Part shown: in pieces, positions 44,337 through 51,580 of the stretch | How the letters are laid out: every line of letters begins with the position of its first letter | Position numbering within the stretch: the first letter of the stretch is position 1 | DNA from: Streptomyces sp. NRRL F-4489 | GTDB taxonomy: Bacteria; Actinomycetota; Actinomycetes; Streptomycetales; Streptomycetaceae | Assembly: GCF_001509485.1 (NCBI RefSeq) | Contig: NZ_LLZI01000222.1 | Coordinates: 1 to 64,000 of the forward strand | DNA length: 64,000 nucleotides | Direction: 5' to 3' | The notes under the pieces: generated by a model | The model's input: only the letters and a program-made list of their open reading frames with translations | Databases searched by the model: none | What the model was told of the DNA's origin: nothing | Made by a program: the position numbers and the translations under genes

Positions 44337-45194
44337 ATGTCTGGCCAGTCGCTTCTTGTCCCGGGAGACATCTCCCCCACCCGCCCCGTCCCCGCCTCGA
44401 TCCCGCGCCCCGAGTACGTCGGCAAGGCCGCGCCCACCCCGTACACCGGGCCCGAGGTGCAGGACGCCGAAACGATCGAGAAGATGCGGATCGCCGGGCG
44501 GATCGCCGCCCAGGCGATGGAAGAGGCCGCCAAGCACATCGCGCCCGGCGTGACCACCGACGAACTGGACCGCGTCGCCCACGAGTTCATGTGCGACCAC
44601 GGTGCCTACCCGTCCACGCTCGGTTACCGCGGCTTCCCCAAGTCCCTGTGCTCCTCGGTCAACGAGGTCATCTGCCACGGCATCCCGGACTCCACCGTCC
44701 TCAAGGACGGCGACATCGTGAACCTCGACGTCACCGCCTACATCAACGGTGTGCACGGCGACAACAACGCCACGTACCTGTGCGGCGAGGTGGACGAGGA
44801 GTCCCGGCTCCTGGTGGAGCGCACCCGGGAGGCGCTCAACCGCGCGATCAAGGCCGTCAAGCCGGGCCGCCAGATCAACATCATCGGCCGGGTCATCGAG
44901 TCCTACGCCAAGCGCTTCGGCTACGGAGTCGTCCGCGACTTCACCGGCCACGGCATCAACTCCTCCTTCCACTCCGGCCTGATCGTCCCGCACTACGACA
45001 GCCCGCACCACACCACCGACATCAAGCCCGGCATGACCTTCACCATCGAGCCGATGCTGACGCTGGGCACGTACGAGTACGACATGTGGGAGGACGGCTG
45101 GACGGTGGTCACCAAGGACCGCAAGCGGACCGCCCAGTTCGAGCACACCCTGGTGGTGACCGAGACCGGCGCGGAGATCCTCACGCTCCCCTGA
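44337..45194 (+). CDS. map: Methionine aminopeptidase, type I
   Basis: A 285-residue enzyme removing N-terminal Met from new proteins. The pita-bread fold and metal ligands are visible: [20 protein letters not shown] (two Asp), [11 protein letters not shown] (His), [20 protein letters not shown] (Glu), and the final [16 protein letters not shown] (Glu). About 40 residues before the core, with [16 protein letters not shown], are typical of the longer actinobacterial MetAP1c class that carries an SH3-binding-like motif. The ATG was chosen because a -10 lies seven bases before it. Confidence 0.94.
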   Translation: MSGQSLLVPGDISPTRPVPASIPRPEYVGKAAPTPYTGPEVQDAETIEKMRIAGRIAAQAMEEAAKHIAPGVTTDELDRVAHEFMCDHGAYPSTLGYRGFPKSLCSSVNEVICHGIPDSTVLKDGDIVNLDVTAYINGVHGDNNATYLCGEVDEESRLLVERTREALNRAIKAVKPGRQINIIGRVIESYAKRFGYGVVRDFTGHGINSSFHSGLIVPHYDSPHHTTDIKPGMTFTIEPMLTLGTYEYDMWEDGWTVVTKDRKRTAQFEHTLVVTETGAEILTLP

Positions 45195-45220
45195 CCGGGA
45201 CGTCCCGCGCGGAGGTTTTA

Positions 45221-45288
45221 CCGACACCGTGTCGGGAACAGGACGAGCAGGCCCCGCCGCCCGGCGGGGCGGCCCTGGCCTGTTCCCG
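45221..45288 (+). other. Structured leader before the heme oxygenase gene
   Basis: Three inverted repeats are packed into 68 bases. CCGACAC-C-GTGTCGG is a perfect palindrome at 45221-45235. CGGGAACAGG (45233-45242) pairs with CCTGTTCCCG (45279-45288). Inside that outer stem GCCCCGCCG (45251-45259) pairs with CGGCGGGGC (45262-45270). The first palindrome and the outer stem share three bases, so they exclude each other as RNA. It could be the map terminator, a leader switch, or an operator. Confidence 0.5.
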
Positions 45289-45304
45289 CCACCGGAGGTC
45301 CGCC

Positions 45305-45970
45305 GTGACAGCGTCCCGCCCGCCCGCGCCGTTCTCCACGGCCCTCCGCACGGCCACCCACGACCAGCACACCGAGGCCGAGAACGCCCCCTTCATGAGC
45401 CACCTCCTGGGCGGCCGGCTCGGCGTCGCCGCCTACCGCCGCTATACGGAACAGCTCTGGTACGTCTACCGCGCCCTGGAGGACGTCCCCGCATCCCTGG
45501 CCGCCGACCCGGTCGCCGGCCCCTTCCTCCGCCCGGAGCTGCTCCGCACCCCCGAGCTGGAGCGCGACCTCACCCACCTCTCCGGCCCCGCCTGGCGCAC
45601 CGGCCTCACCCCGCTCCCGGCCACCGCCGCCTACGCCGCCCGCATCGCCGCCTGCGCCCGCGACTGGCCGGCCGGCTACGTCGCCCACCACTACACCCGC
45701 TACCTCGGCGACCTCTCCGGCGGCCAGGCCATCCGCGGCACCGCCGAGAAGACCTGGGGCTTCGCCCGCAAGGGCGACGGCGTCCGCTTCTACGTCTTCG
45801 AGCAGATAGCCAACCCCGCCGCCTTCAAGCGCGCCTACCGCGCCCTCCTGGACGCCCTCCCCCTCAACGACCTGGAAAAACACCGCGTCCTGGACGAATG
45901 CCGCCACGCCTTCACCCTCAACACCGCCGTCTTCCACGCCCTCCACCACGAATTCCCGCTGACCGCATAG
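45305..45970 (+). CDS. Biliverdin-producing heme oxygenase
   Basis: A 221-residue HO-1-type enzyme splitting heme to biliverdin, CO and iron. The proximal heme His is in RTATHDQHTEAENAPFM, and the distal helix motif is RYLGDLSGGQAIRGTAEK with its flexible glycines. The remaining helices end in ECRHAFTLNTAVFHAL. There is no signal peptide. The start is GTG with GGAGG six bases before it. It stands alone behind a leader full of inverted repeats, and no heme importer gene is nearby, so heme supply or iron recycling is handled elsewhere. Confidence 0.92.
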   Translation: MTASRPPAPFSTALRTATHDQHTEAENAPFMSHLLGGRLGVAAYRRYTEQLWYVYRALEDVPASLAADPVAGPFLRPELLRTPELERDLTHLSGPAWRTGLTPLPATAAYAARIAACARDWPAGYVAHHYTRYLGDLSGGQAIRGTAEKTWGFARKGDGVRFYVFEQIANPAAFKRAYRALLDALPLNDLEKHRVLDECRHAFTLNTAVFHALHHEFPLTA

Positions 45971-46513
45971 CCCCCGCCGCACACCCCTGGCCCGCGAGAC
46001 GACCACCCGCACCGAACACCTCACCAACCTCCCCCACAAAATGGGCAGTTGGGGCGACGACCCGTTTCCGCGACAGCGGACGACCCATGCACCCGTGGGG
46101 ACGAGACCACGTAGACAACCGGACCCCGGCCGAGACGGCGGGCCAGCCGCCAACCGGGCCGGGGCGGAGGGGATGTCCCGGACCCCGCCCGCAGGATCTG
46201 GAGCGAACCGCGGGGTATTCGTCATCGCACGTACCAGATGCGCCCGCACCGAGGACGGGGTCCGGGGCAGCCCCTCCGCCCCCCACCCACCCCGCGTAGG
46301 CGCGGCCACCGCAACCAACCACGGCGCGACACAAAACAACATGGGGCGGCCACAAACAAACCCAACCGCCGGCACGGCGAGCAACCACCACCCGACAGGG
46401 TCCGGCGGAATCACAACAAACCCCCGCCCCCACGTGGGCAGCACCCCCCACCCGGTATGGTTGCGGCCGAAATCACGCCCCCACCCCGGCCGCCCCGAAG
46501 GAGCCCGAGCCCC
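45971..46513. other. 543-bp non-coding region with strand-biased composition
   Basis: No credible gene. A nested hairpin lies at 46124-46164: CCCCGGCC with GGCCGGGG, and inside it GGCGG with CCGCC, separated by a symmetric 5/5 internal loop. From about 46300 to 46440 the plus strand is nearly free of T and rich in C and A, for example CAACCAACC and CACAAACAAACCCAACC. The small ORFs crossing it have low-complexity translations and are not supported. Confidence 0.55.
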
Positions 46514-47500
46514 ATGACACGCAGGTCGCCGTTCCGGGTGCCCGCAACGCTTGTGTCGGCAGCCGCCGCGCTGGTGATACTGAGCGGCTGCATGACGGTG
46601 CACGGCGAGCGCGAGATCCTGCCGGCGGTGTCGAAGACCTCTGCCGCCAAGGCGCTCCAGCACTTCACCGAGGGCTTCAACAAGTCGAACCGCACGCTCG
46701 ACCCGTCGGTCAACCCCTCGTACGAGGGGGGCGCGCTGCTGGCCATCAACCAGGCGGAGATCAAGGCCGCGCACGGCCTCCGCCCGGACGGGAACCCGGG
46801 CTTCGCCCCGCTGGCGTTCACCGACACCCACTTCACCGTGCCCAAGCAGAAGGGCTGGCCGCGGTTCTTCGTCGCGGACGGGCTCTCCAACCGCAAGGGG
46901 CGCGACGGCCGGAACATCCGCTGGTACCTGGTCTTCAGCCGGGACAGCCTGCGCGAGAAGTGGCGGGCGGTGTATCTGGCGACGTTCCCGCAGAACAAGG
47001 CGCCCGAGCTGAAGATCACCGGCGGCTACGCCGAGGCGGTGCCGGTGGACGGCTCGTCGGGGCTGACGGTCGATCCGGGCAAGCTGAGCGAGGCGTACGC
47101 GGACTACCTCAACACCGGTAAGGGCGACGCGTTCGCGCCCGGCCCGGAGACCGACAAGCTGCGCGCCTGGCGGGCCGGCCAGGCCAACCAGCCGGGCGCG
47201 CGGATCCTGTGGCAGGACCAGGCGTCCGAGCTGCCGCCGGTGGCGCTGCGGACCGCGGACGGCGGGGCGCTGGTGTTCTTCTCGACCGTCTACCACCAGC
47301 AGAAGACGGTGTCCAAGGGCCTGACGATCACCGTGCCGCCGGAGCTGCGCGGGATCGTGGAGGGCCCGGCGGCGAAGGCCAGCCGGATGGCGTTCACGAC
47401 CGTGTCGGGCCAGGCGGTCATCGTCCCGGCGAAGAGCACCGGCGGCAAGATCACCGTACTGGACCGCATCGAGGCCAAGACGTCGGCGAAGGCGCTGTAG
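46514..47500 (+). CDS. Lipoprotein of unknown function
   Basis: A 328-residue predicted lipoprotein. A signal peptide with lipobox LSGC gives a lipidated Cys after LVSAAAALVILSG. The mature part looks like one large alpha/beta domain: SKTSAAKALQHFTEGFNKSN, a pattern AINQAEIKAAHGL, FTDTHFTVPKQKGWPRFFVA, IRWYLVFSRD and YLATFPQNKAPELKITGGYA. This combination recalls NTF2-like actinobacterial lipoproteins, but I cannot name the family. GAAGGAG lies upstream of the ATG. It is anchored on the outer face of the membrane; its function is unknown. Confidence 0.8.
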   Translation: MTRRSPFRVPATLVSAAAALVILSGCMTVHGEREILPAVSKTSAAKALQHFTEGFNKSNRTLDPSVNPSYEGGALLAINQAEIKAAHGLRPDGNPGFAPLAFTDTHFTVPKQKGWPRFFVADGLSNRKGRDGRNIRWYLVFSRDSLREKWRAVYLATFPQNKAPELKITGGYAEAVPVDGSSGLTVDPGKLSEAYADYLNTGKGDAFAPGPETDKLRAWRAGQANQPGARILWQDQASELPPVALRTADGGALVFFSTVYHQQKTVSKGLTITVPPELRGIVEGPAAKASRMAFTTVSGQAVIVPAKSTGGKITVLDRIEAKTSAKAL

Positions 47501-47523
47501 CCCAGAAGGCGTTGCAGCCCACC

Positions 47524-47553
47524 GGCCGGGCCCGTCACCCCACGGGCCCGGCC
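47524..47553. terminator. Bidirectional terminator hairpin
   Basis: GGCCGGGCCCGT, loop CACCCC, ACGGGCCCGGCC form a perfect 12-bp stem between the lipoprotein stop and the stop of the converging prim-pol-like gene. Confidence 0.7.
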
Positions 47554-47562
47554 CCGGCTCCG

Positions 47563-48303
47563 TCAGCGCCCGATCGGCCAGGCCGCCGTCTCGTGCTCCG
47601 CCTCGCGGTCGATGACCTCGGCGCAGGCGTCGGTGAGCGTCTCCAGCAGCGTCAGCGGGTCGGGCAGCGCGAGCTCGGGGCCGCGCAGCCAGCTGACCGC
47701 GGGCTGGTCACCGGGGAGGGCGGACGGCGGCAGGAGGACGTAGCTGCCGCGGCAGTGCCAGCGGAAGCCGGGGTGCTCGTCGAGGGTCTCCGGATGGCAG
47801 TCCAGCTCGCAGGGCCACCACTCGTCCTCGTCGTCGGGCGTACCGCGGGTGGCGGTGAAGAAGAGCATCCGGCCGTCGCCGAAGCCGGCGCCGCTGAGGC
47901 TGACCGGGCCGACGTCCGTACCGGCCGCGTCCAGCCGGGCGAGGGCGCGGTGGCCGGCCTCCACGGGGACGTCGAGGACGTCGTGGGCCATACCGGTGGC
48001 GGTGATGAAGTTGGCCTGCGGGAGGGTGCGGACCCAGGCGGCGACCTTGTCGCGGTCGGTGGTGGCGACGGTCTGCCAGCCGAAGGAGATGGGGTGGCGG
48101 CCGGGGGTGGGACAGCCGATGCGTTCGCAGGAGCAGCCGTAGCCGGAGGGGTGGGCGGCGGGGGCGACCGGGAAGCCCGCGTCCACCGCCGCCATCAGCA
48201 GGTCCGCACGGCCGCGACCGGCCGCTGATCCCGTGTCCGTATCGCCGCCCGATCCGCTCCTCGGCCGGCGCAGCCACTGGGAGAACCTGCTCTTGCGTTC
48301 CAT
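47563..48303 (-). CDS. Stand-alone bifunctional primase/polymerase-like (Prim-Pol) domain protein
   Basis: A 246-residue protein resembling the N-terminal prim-pol domain of plasmid and phage replication proteins. A Cys cluster, YGCSCERIGCPTPGRHP, matches the metal-binding start of the domain. Where active members have a DxD pair (VLDVD), this reads HDVLDVPVEAG, with Pro at the second acidic position. No helicase part follows. In Streptomyces such solitary copies are chromosomal and probably not replicative. The ATG with GAGGGG before it was chosen over an in-frame GTG 12 bases earlier. It may be a degenerate enzyme used for binding. Confidence 0.75.
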   Translation of the reverse strand: MERKSRFSQWLRRPRSGSGGDTDTGSAAGRGRADLLMAAVDAGFPVAPAAHPSGYGCSCERIGCPTPGRHPISFGWQTVATTDRDKVAAWVRTLPQANFITATGMAHDVLDVPVEAGHRALARLDAAGTDVGPVSLSGAGFGDGRMLFFTATRGTPDDEDEWWPCELDCHPETLDEHPGFRWHCRGSYVLLPPSALPGDQPAVSWLRGPELALPDPLTLLETLTDACAEVIDREAEHETAAWPIGR

Positions 48304-48443
48304 CAATCCCCTCACTTCGAGCGGTGGTCTGGGGTCAATGCTGCCACCATCGCGGGCGCCAGGTGACCGGTGTGCGGATCCGGGGTGAACGCGCGGCGGG
48401 CGAAGGGGGGCATTTCACGCCATCGCCGCCCCGCCGCCCCGGC

Positions 48444-49043
48444 TCAGGCGCGCGGGCGCAGACCGCTGAGTACCTGGTCGACGAGGGTGTCGACGTACTC
48501 GTGGGTCAGTTCCCCGGTGCGCATCAGCCAGCGCTGTGAGAAGGGACTCAGCAGCATCTCGGTGGCGATCCGGACGTCGATGCCGGGGTCCAGCTCGCCG
48601 GTTTCCTGGGCGGCGCGCAGCCGCTCGGTGTAGAGGCGGGTACCCGGCTCCATGAGGCGGTCGACGAAGGTGCGGGACAGCTCCTCGTCGTTGGCACCGG
48701 CCGCCGCGAGGGCGCGGTAGGGGGCCTGCCAGGCGGCGTCGTTGAACTCGTCGGCGGTGGCGCGCAGGACGGTCTTGAGGTCGGCGGCGATATCGCCGGT
48801 GTCCGGGATCCCCTGCCGGTCGTACTCCTCGGTGACGGCGAGGAAGGCGTCCAGGAGGACGGCGGCCTTGGAGGGCCACCAGCGGTAGATGGTCTGCTTG
48901 CCGACGCCGGCGCGGGCGGCGATGCCCTCGATGGTCAGTTTCTCGTAGCCGACCTCGCCGACGAGGGTGAGGGCGGCGTCGAGGATGGCGCGCCGGGAGC
49001 GTTCGCTGCGGCGGGTGGCGTCGGGGGCGGTTTTGTTCGGCAT
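48444..49043 (-). CDS. TetR family regulator with three operators
   Basis: A 199-residue regulator. The HTH reads LTIEGIAARAGVGKQTIYRW and the core ends at LSGLRPRA. IYRWWPSKAAVLLDAF is typical of the TetR_C_11-like group. On the minus strand TAGACT lies seven bases before the ATG, implying leaderless expression. Three copies of the 17-bp palindrome CGAGACG-N3-CGTCTCG (one with a mismatch) lie just upstream, the first over its own -35, so it almost certainly controls itself and the divergent small gene. It is the only regulator in the window with such a multiple site. Confidence 0.88.
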   Translation of the reverse strand: MPNKTAPDATRRSERSRRAILDAALTLVGEVGYEKLTIEGIAARAGVGKQTIYRWWPSKAAVLLDAFLAVTEEYDRQGIPDTGDIAADLKTVLRATADEFNDAAWQAPYRALAAAGANDEELSRTFVDRLMEPGTRLYTERLRAAQETGELDPGIDVRIATEMLLSPFSQRWLMRTGELTHEYVDTLVDQVLSGLRPRA

Positions 49044-49050
49044 GGCGAGG

Positions 49051-49142
49051 AGTCTAGTCAGCGGGAGGCGAGACGTATCGTCTTGACGAGACGGAACGTC
49101 TCGGTGCAGGATGGCGGCGAATGAGCGAGACGGTTCGTCTCG
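49051..49142. promoter_or_regulatory. Triple TetR operator in a divergent gap
   Basis: CGAGACG-TAT-CGTCTTG (49069-49085), CGAGACG-GAA-CGTCTCG (49087-49103) and CGAGACG-GTT-CGTCTCG (49126-49142) share one 17-bp pattern. Centres are 18 and 39 bp apart. TAGACT on the minus strand (49056-49051) is the regulator -10; the first operator covers its -35. The third lies 75 bases before the small-protein ATG. Confidence 0.85.
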
Positions 49143-49216
49143 TTCAGGCCCGCGGGCCTGGGTTGTGTGCCGGGGCCCGCGCGGTCGTCCACCGGTCGCG
49201 GAGAGAGGGAGAGGCC

Positions 49217-49396
49217 ATGAGCAAGGGCAATGCGGGCGGGATGCTGGGCGTCGGCGGCACCCGGAGCAAGCTGTCGCGGGGTGCGCTGCGCGGCGGCGCG
49301 AACGGCCGCGGGCGGGGCGCGCCGGGCGCCGGCGACCCCCAGGAGCAGCGGCGGGAGCTGCTGCGCAAGATGCGGGAGCGGAGCAGCGGGACGTGA
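49217..49396 (+). CDS. Small basic protein, DUF6243-like
   Basis: A 59-residue, Gly/Arg-rich soluble protein: LGVGGTRSKLSRGALRGGAN, then a charged end EQRRELLRKMRERSSGT that should be helical. From memory it fits the short Streptomyces family DUF6243; this should be confirmed. The ATG was chosen for the ribosome site GGGAGAGG nearby, over an upstream ATG that sits next to the third operator. It is the only rightward gene behind the triple TetR operator and is followed by a converging gene 42 bases on. Its function is unknown. Confidence 0.65.
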   Translation: MSKGNAGGMLGVGGTRSKLSRGALRGGANGRGRGAPGAGDPQEQRRELLRKMRERSSGT

Positions 49397-49438
49397 CGGA
49401 GTGCCCGGCGGCCGGCGATCAGGCCGCCGGGCTCGCGG

Positions 49439-50392
49439 TCACTCCGGCCAGGCGTCGCCCCAGGCCGCGTCGCGGGCCGCGCGGTAGGCCGTGCCGTGCC
49501 GCTTGGTGACGGTGTCGCGCCGCAGCCCCTCGTCCGCGGTGCACAGGTCCAGCAGCACCTGCCCCTTGCGGATCTGCGGTTTGCGGACGACCCGGGCGGC
49601 GGCCGGCGCGGCCGGGCGGCGGGTGGCCGCGACATAGCTGAACTTCTCGTCCTCGTACGCCAGCGAGCCGCCCTTGACCTGGCGGTGCAGCGAGGAGCGG
49701 CTGACCCGGGCGGAGAAGTGGCACCAGTCCTCGCCGGGGACGATCGGGCAGGCGGCGCCGTGCGGGCAGGGGGCGGCGATCCGCAGTCCGGCGGCGGCCA
49801 GTTGCTCGCGGGCCTCGCGGATCCGCAGATAGCCCTCCGGGGTGCCCGGTTCGATCACCACGACGGCCTCGGCGGCGGCCGCGGCGGCGACCACCGCGCG
49901 GCGGTCCTCCGGCCGCAGCTCGCCGAGCACGTACGAGATCGTGACGAGGTCGGTGCCCTCGGGGACGGTGAGGTCCGCTCCGATGGCCTGGCGGCGCCAG
50001 ATGGTGTCCGGCAGGGTCTCGGCGGCCAGTTCGCGGCCGAGGTCGAGGGCGGGCTGCGCCCAGTCCAGGACGGTGCTGCGCGGGCCGTCCCAGGTGGCGG
50101 CGGTGGCCCAGGTGGCCGCGCCGGTGCCGCCGCCGATGTCGAGGTGGGTGGCCGGGGACCAGTCGGGGACCCGGGCGGCGAACGCGGTCAGCGCGGCCCG
50201 TACCGCCTCGAAGGTGGCCGGCATCCGGTAGGCCGCGTACGCCGCGACGTCGCCGCGGTCGCGGAGGACGGGCGCGTCGGTCGGGGTGCGGCCCCGGTAG
50301 TTGGCGATCAGCCGCTCGACGGCCTGCGCGGCCTGCTTGGGCGGCAGGCCGTCGAGCAGGCCGGCCAGGGCGGCGCGCAGTTCGTCGTGCAT
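49439..50392 (-). CDS. Rsm22-family methyltransferase-like protein
   Basis: A 317-residue protein of the mitochondrial-ribosome Rsm22 family. A SAM-binding Rossmann part is visible with THLDIGGGTGAATWATA and VTISYVLGELRPEDRRAVV. The C-terminal half carries the cysteine set of the family, APCPHGAACPIVPGEDWCHF plus a later LCTADEG, which in eukaryotic relatives binds a 4Fe-4S cluster. KQAAQAVERLIANYRG lies near the N-terminus. It is thought to act in small-subunit ribosome assembly; the bacterial role is little known. TAAACT lies seven bases before the ATG on the minus strand. Confidence 0.85.
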   Translation of the reverse strand: MHDELRAALAGLLDGLPPKQAAQAVERLIANYRGRTPTDAPVLRDRGDVAAYAAYRMPATFEAVRAALTAFAARVPDWSPATHLDIGGGTGAATWATAATWDGPRSTVLDWAQPALDLGRELAAETLPDTIWRRQAIGADLTVPEGTDLVTISYVLGELRPEDRRAVVAAAAAAEAVVVIEPGTPEGYLRIREAREQLAAAGLRIAAPCPHGAACPIVPGEDWCHFSARVSRSSLHRQVKGGSLAYEDEKFSYVAATRRPAAPAAARVVRKPQIRKGQVLLDLCTADEGLRRDTVTKRHGTAYRAARDAAWGDAWPE

Positions 50393-50399
50393 TCCGGAC

Positions 50400-50405
50400 A
50401 GTTTA
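50400..50405 (-). promoter_or_regulatory. -10 element (TAAACT), leaderless start of the Rsm22-like gene
   Basis: On the minus strand TAAACT is followed by seven bases and the ATG. The 46-base gap to the preceding gene has no Shine-Dalgarno sequence near the start. Confidence 0.5.
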
Positions 50406-50446
50406 CGGGGCGCCGCGCGGGCCCGGGCCGGGCGGTCGGGCGGCGG

Positions 50447-51580
50447 TCAGGCGGCGGCCACCGCGCGGGCCAGGCAGGTCGCGGCCGCCGCCCGCGGCGC
50501 GCTGCCGCCGTCCCGGCGCACCGGGTGGACGGTGGTGGCGAGCAGCACCAGGAAGGTGTCGGTGGCGCGGTCCAGGACCAGGCTGGTGCCGGTGAAGCCG
50601 GCGTGCCCGGCCGCGCCCCGGCCGGCCAGCTCCCCCATGAAATACCGCTGGTCCACGGCGAATCCGAGCCCGGGCGGGTCCAGCAGCGCGGCCACCGACG
50701 CCGGTTCGAGGATCCGGACGCGGCCGTACGCGCCGCCGTTGAGCAGCGTCCGGCACAGCACGGCGAGGTCCTGGGCGGTGGAGAACAGGCCCGCGTGCCC
50801 GGCGACGCCGCCCAGCGCCCAGGCGTTCTCGTCGTGGACCTCACCGCGCAGCATCCCCCGGTCCGCCTTCGCCCACGGCCGCCGCTGGTCCTCGGTGGCG
50901 GCCACGCCCTGCGGCGCCAGCGGGCCGTACGCGGTGCTCGCCATGCCCAGCGGGCCGGTGACGCCGTCGCGGACCAGGGCGTCCAGGCGGCGGCCGGTGA
51001 GCCGTTCCAGGATCAGCTGGAGGGCGATGAGGTTGAGGTCGGAGTAGCGGTACGCGCCGTGCGGGCCGCCGGTCGGGGCGGCCGCCTCGGCCCGCAGCAG
51101 CGCCAGCTGCCCGGCGCGGTCCGGACGCTCGTAGAAGGGCAGCTCGGGGGCGAGGCCGGAGGTGTGCCGGAGCAGATCGCGGACGGTGATCGCGGGGGCG
51201 AAGGCGGGCAGGTGGGCGGCGGCCGGGGCGTCCAGGTCGAGCCGGCCGCGCTCGGCCTGCTGGACGGCGGCCAGCGCGGTGAAGAGCTTGCTGACCGAGG
51301 CGAGGTCGAAGACCGTGCCGACCCGCATCGGCTCCCAGCGGTCGCGGGGCAGGTCCACGCCCCGGTCGCGGGCGGGGTCGTAGGCGCGGTAGCGGACCGC
51401 CCAGCCGGCCGCGGCCTCCGCGGCGACGACCGGGCCCCGGCCGGCCAGTACCACCGCGCCCGCGCACCAGGGACGGCGGCCCTCCGGGAGCGCCCGGACA
51501 CCGCTGACCAGCCGGCCGATCCAGGCGGGGTCCAGTCCCGCCGCGGCCGGTGTGCCGGGCCGTAGTCCCGTCGCGTTCAG
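50447..51580 (-). CDS. Serine hydrolase of the beta-lactamase/class C PBP family, likely CTG start
   Basis: A 377-residue protein. The catalytic SxxK is FDLASVSKLFTALAA; YxN reads YRYSDLNLIALQ; HTSGLAPELPFYE and HAGFTGTSLVLD follow the family pattern. There is no signal peptide, so it is cytoplasmic or non-classical. The first internal GTG would cut off 42 residues homologous to family members (PGTPAAAGLDPAWIGRL and GVRALPEGRRPW). A CTG 126 bases earlier is in frame, has GGGAGG seven bases upstream and overlaps the exporter stop as CTGA. I take this rare start as real. The substrate (ester, amide or peptide) is unknown. Confidence 0.8.
   Translation of the reverse strand: MNATGLRPGTPAAAGLDPAWIGRLVSGVRALPEGRRPWCAGAVVLAGRGPVVAAEAAAGWAVRYRAYDPARDRGVDLPRDRWEPMRVGTVFDLASVSKLFTALAAVQQAERGRLDLDAPAAAHLPAFAPAITVRDLLRHTSGLAPELPFYERPDRAGQLALLRAEAAAPTGGPHGAYRYSDLNLIALQLILERLTGRRLDALVRDGVTGPLGMASTAYGPLAPQGVAATEDQRRPWAKADRGMLRGEVHDENAWALGGVAGHAGLFSTAQDLAVLCRTLLNGGAYGRVRILEPASVAALLDPPGLGFAVDQRYFMGELAGRGAAGHAGFTGTSLVLDRATDTFLVLLATTVHPVRRDGGSAPRAAAATCLARAVAAA

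Noticed and set aside
46041..46517. Small ORF in the 543-bp gap before the lipoprotein gene
   Set aside because: No ribosome site, low-complexity translation and it overlaps the lipoprotein start in another frame.
49121..49396. Longer version of the 59-residue protein starting at 49121
   Set aside because: Its ATG lies immediately before the third operator and lacks a ribosome site, while the internal ATG at 49217 has one.
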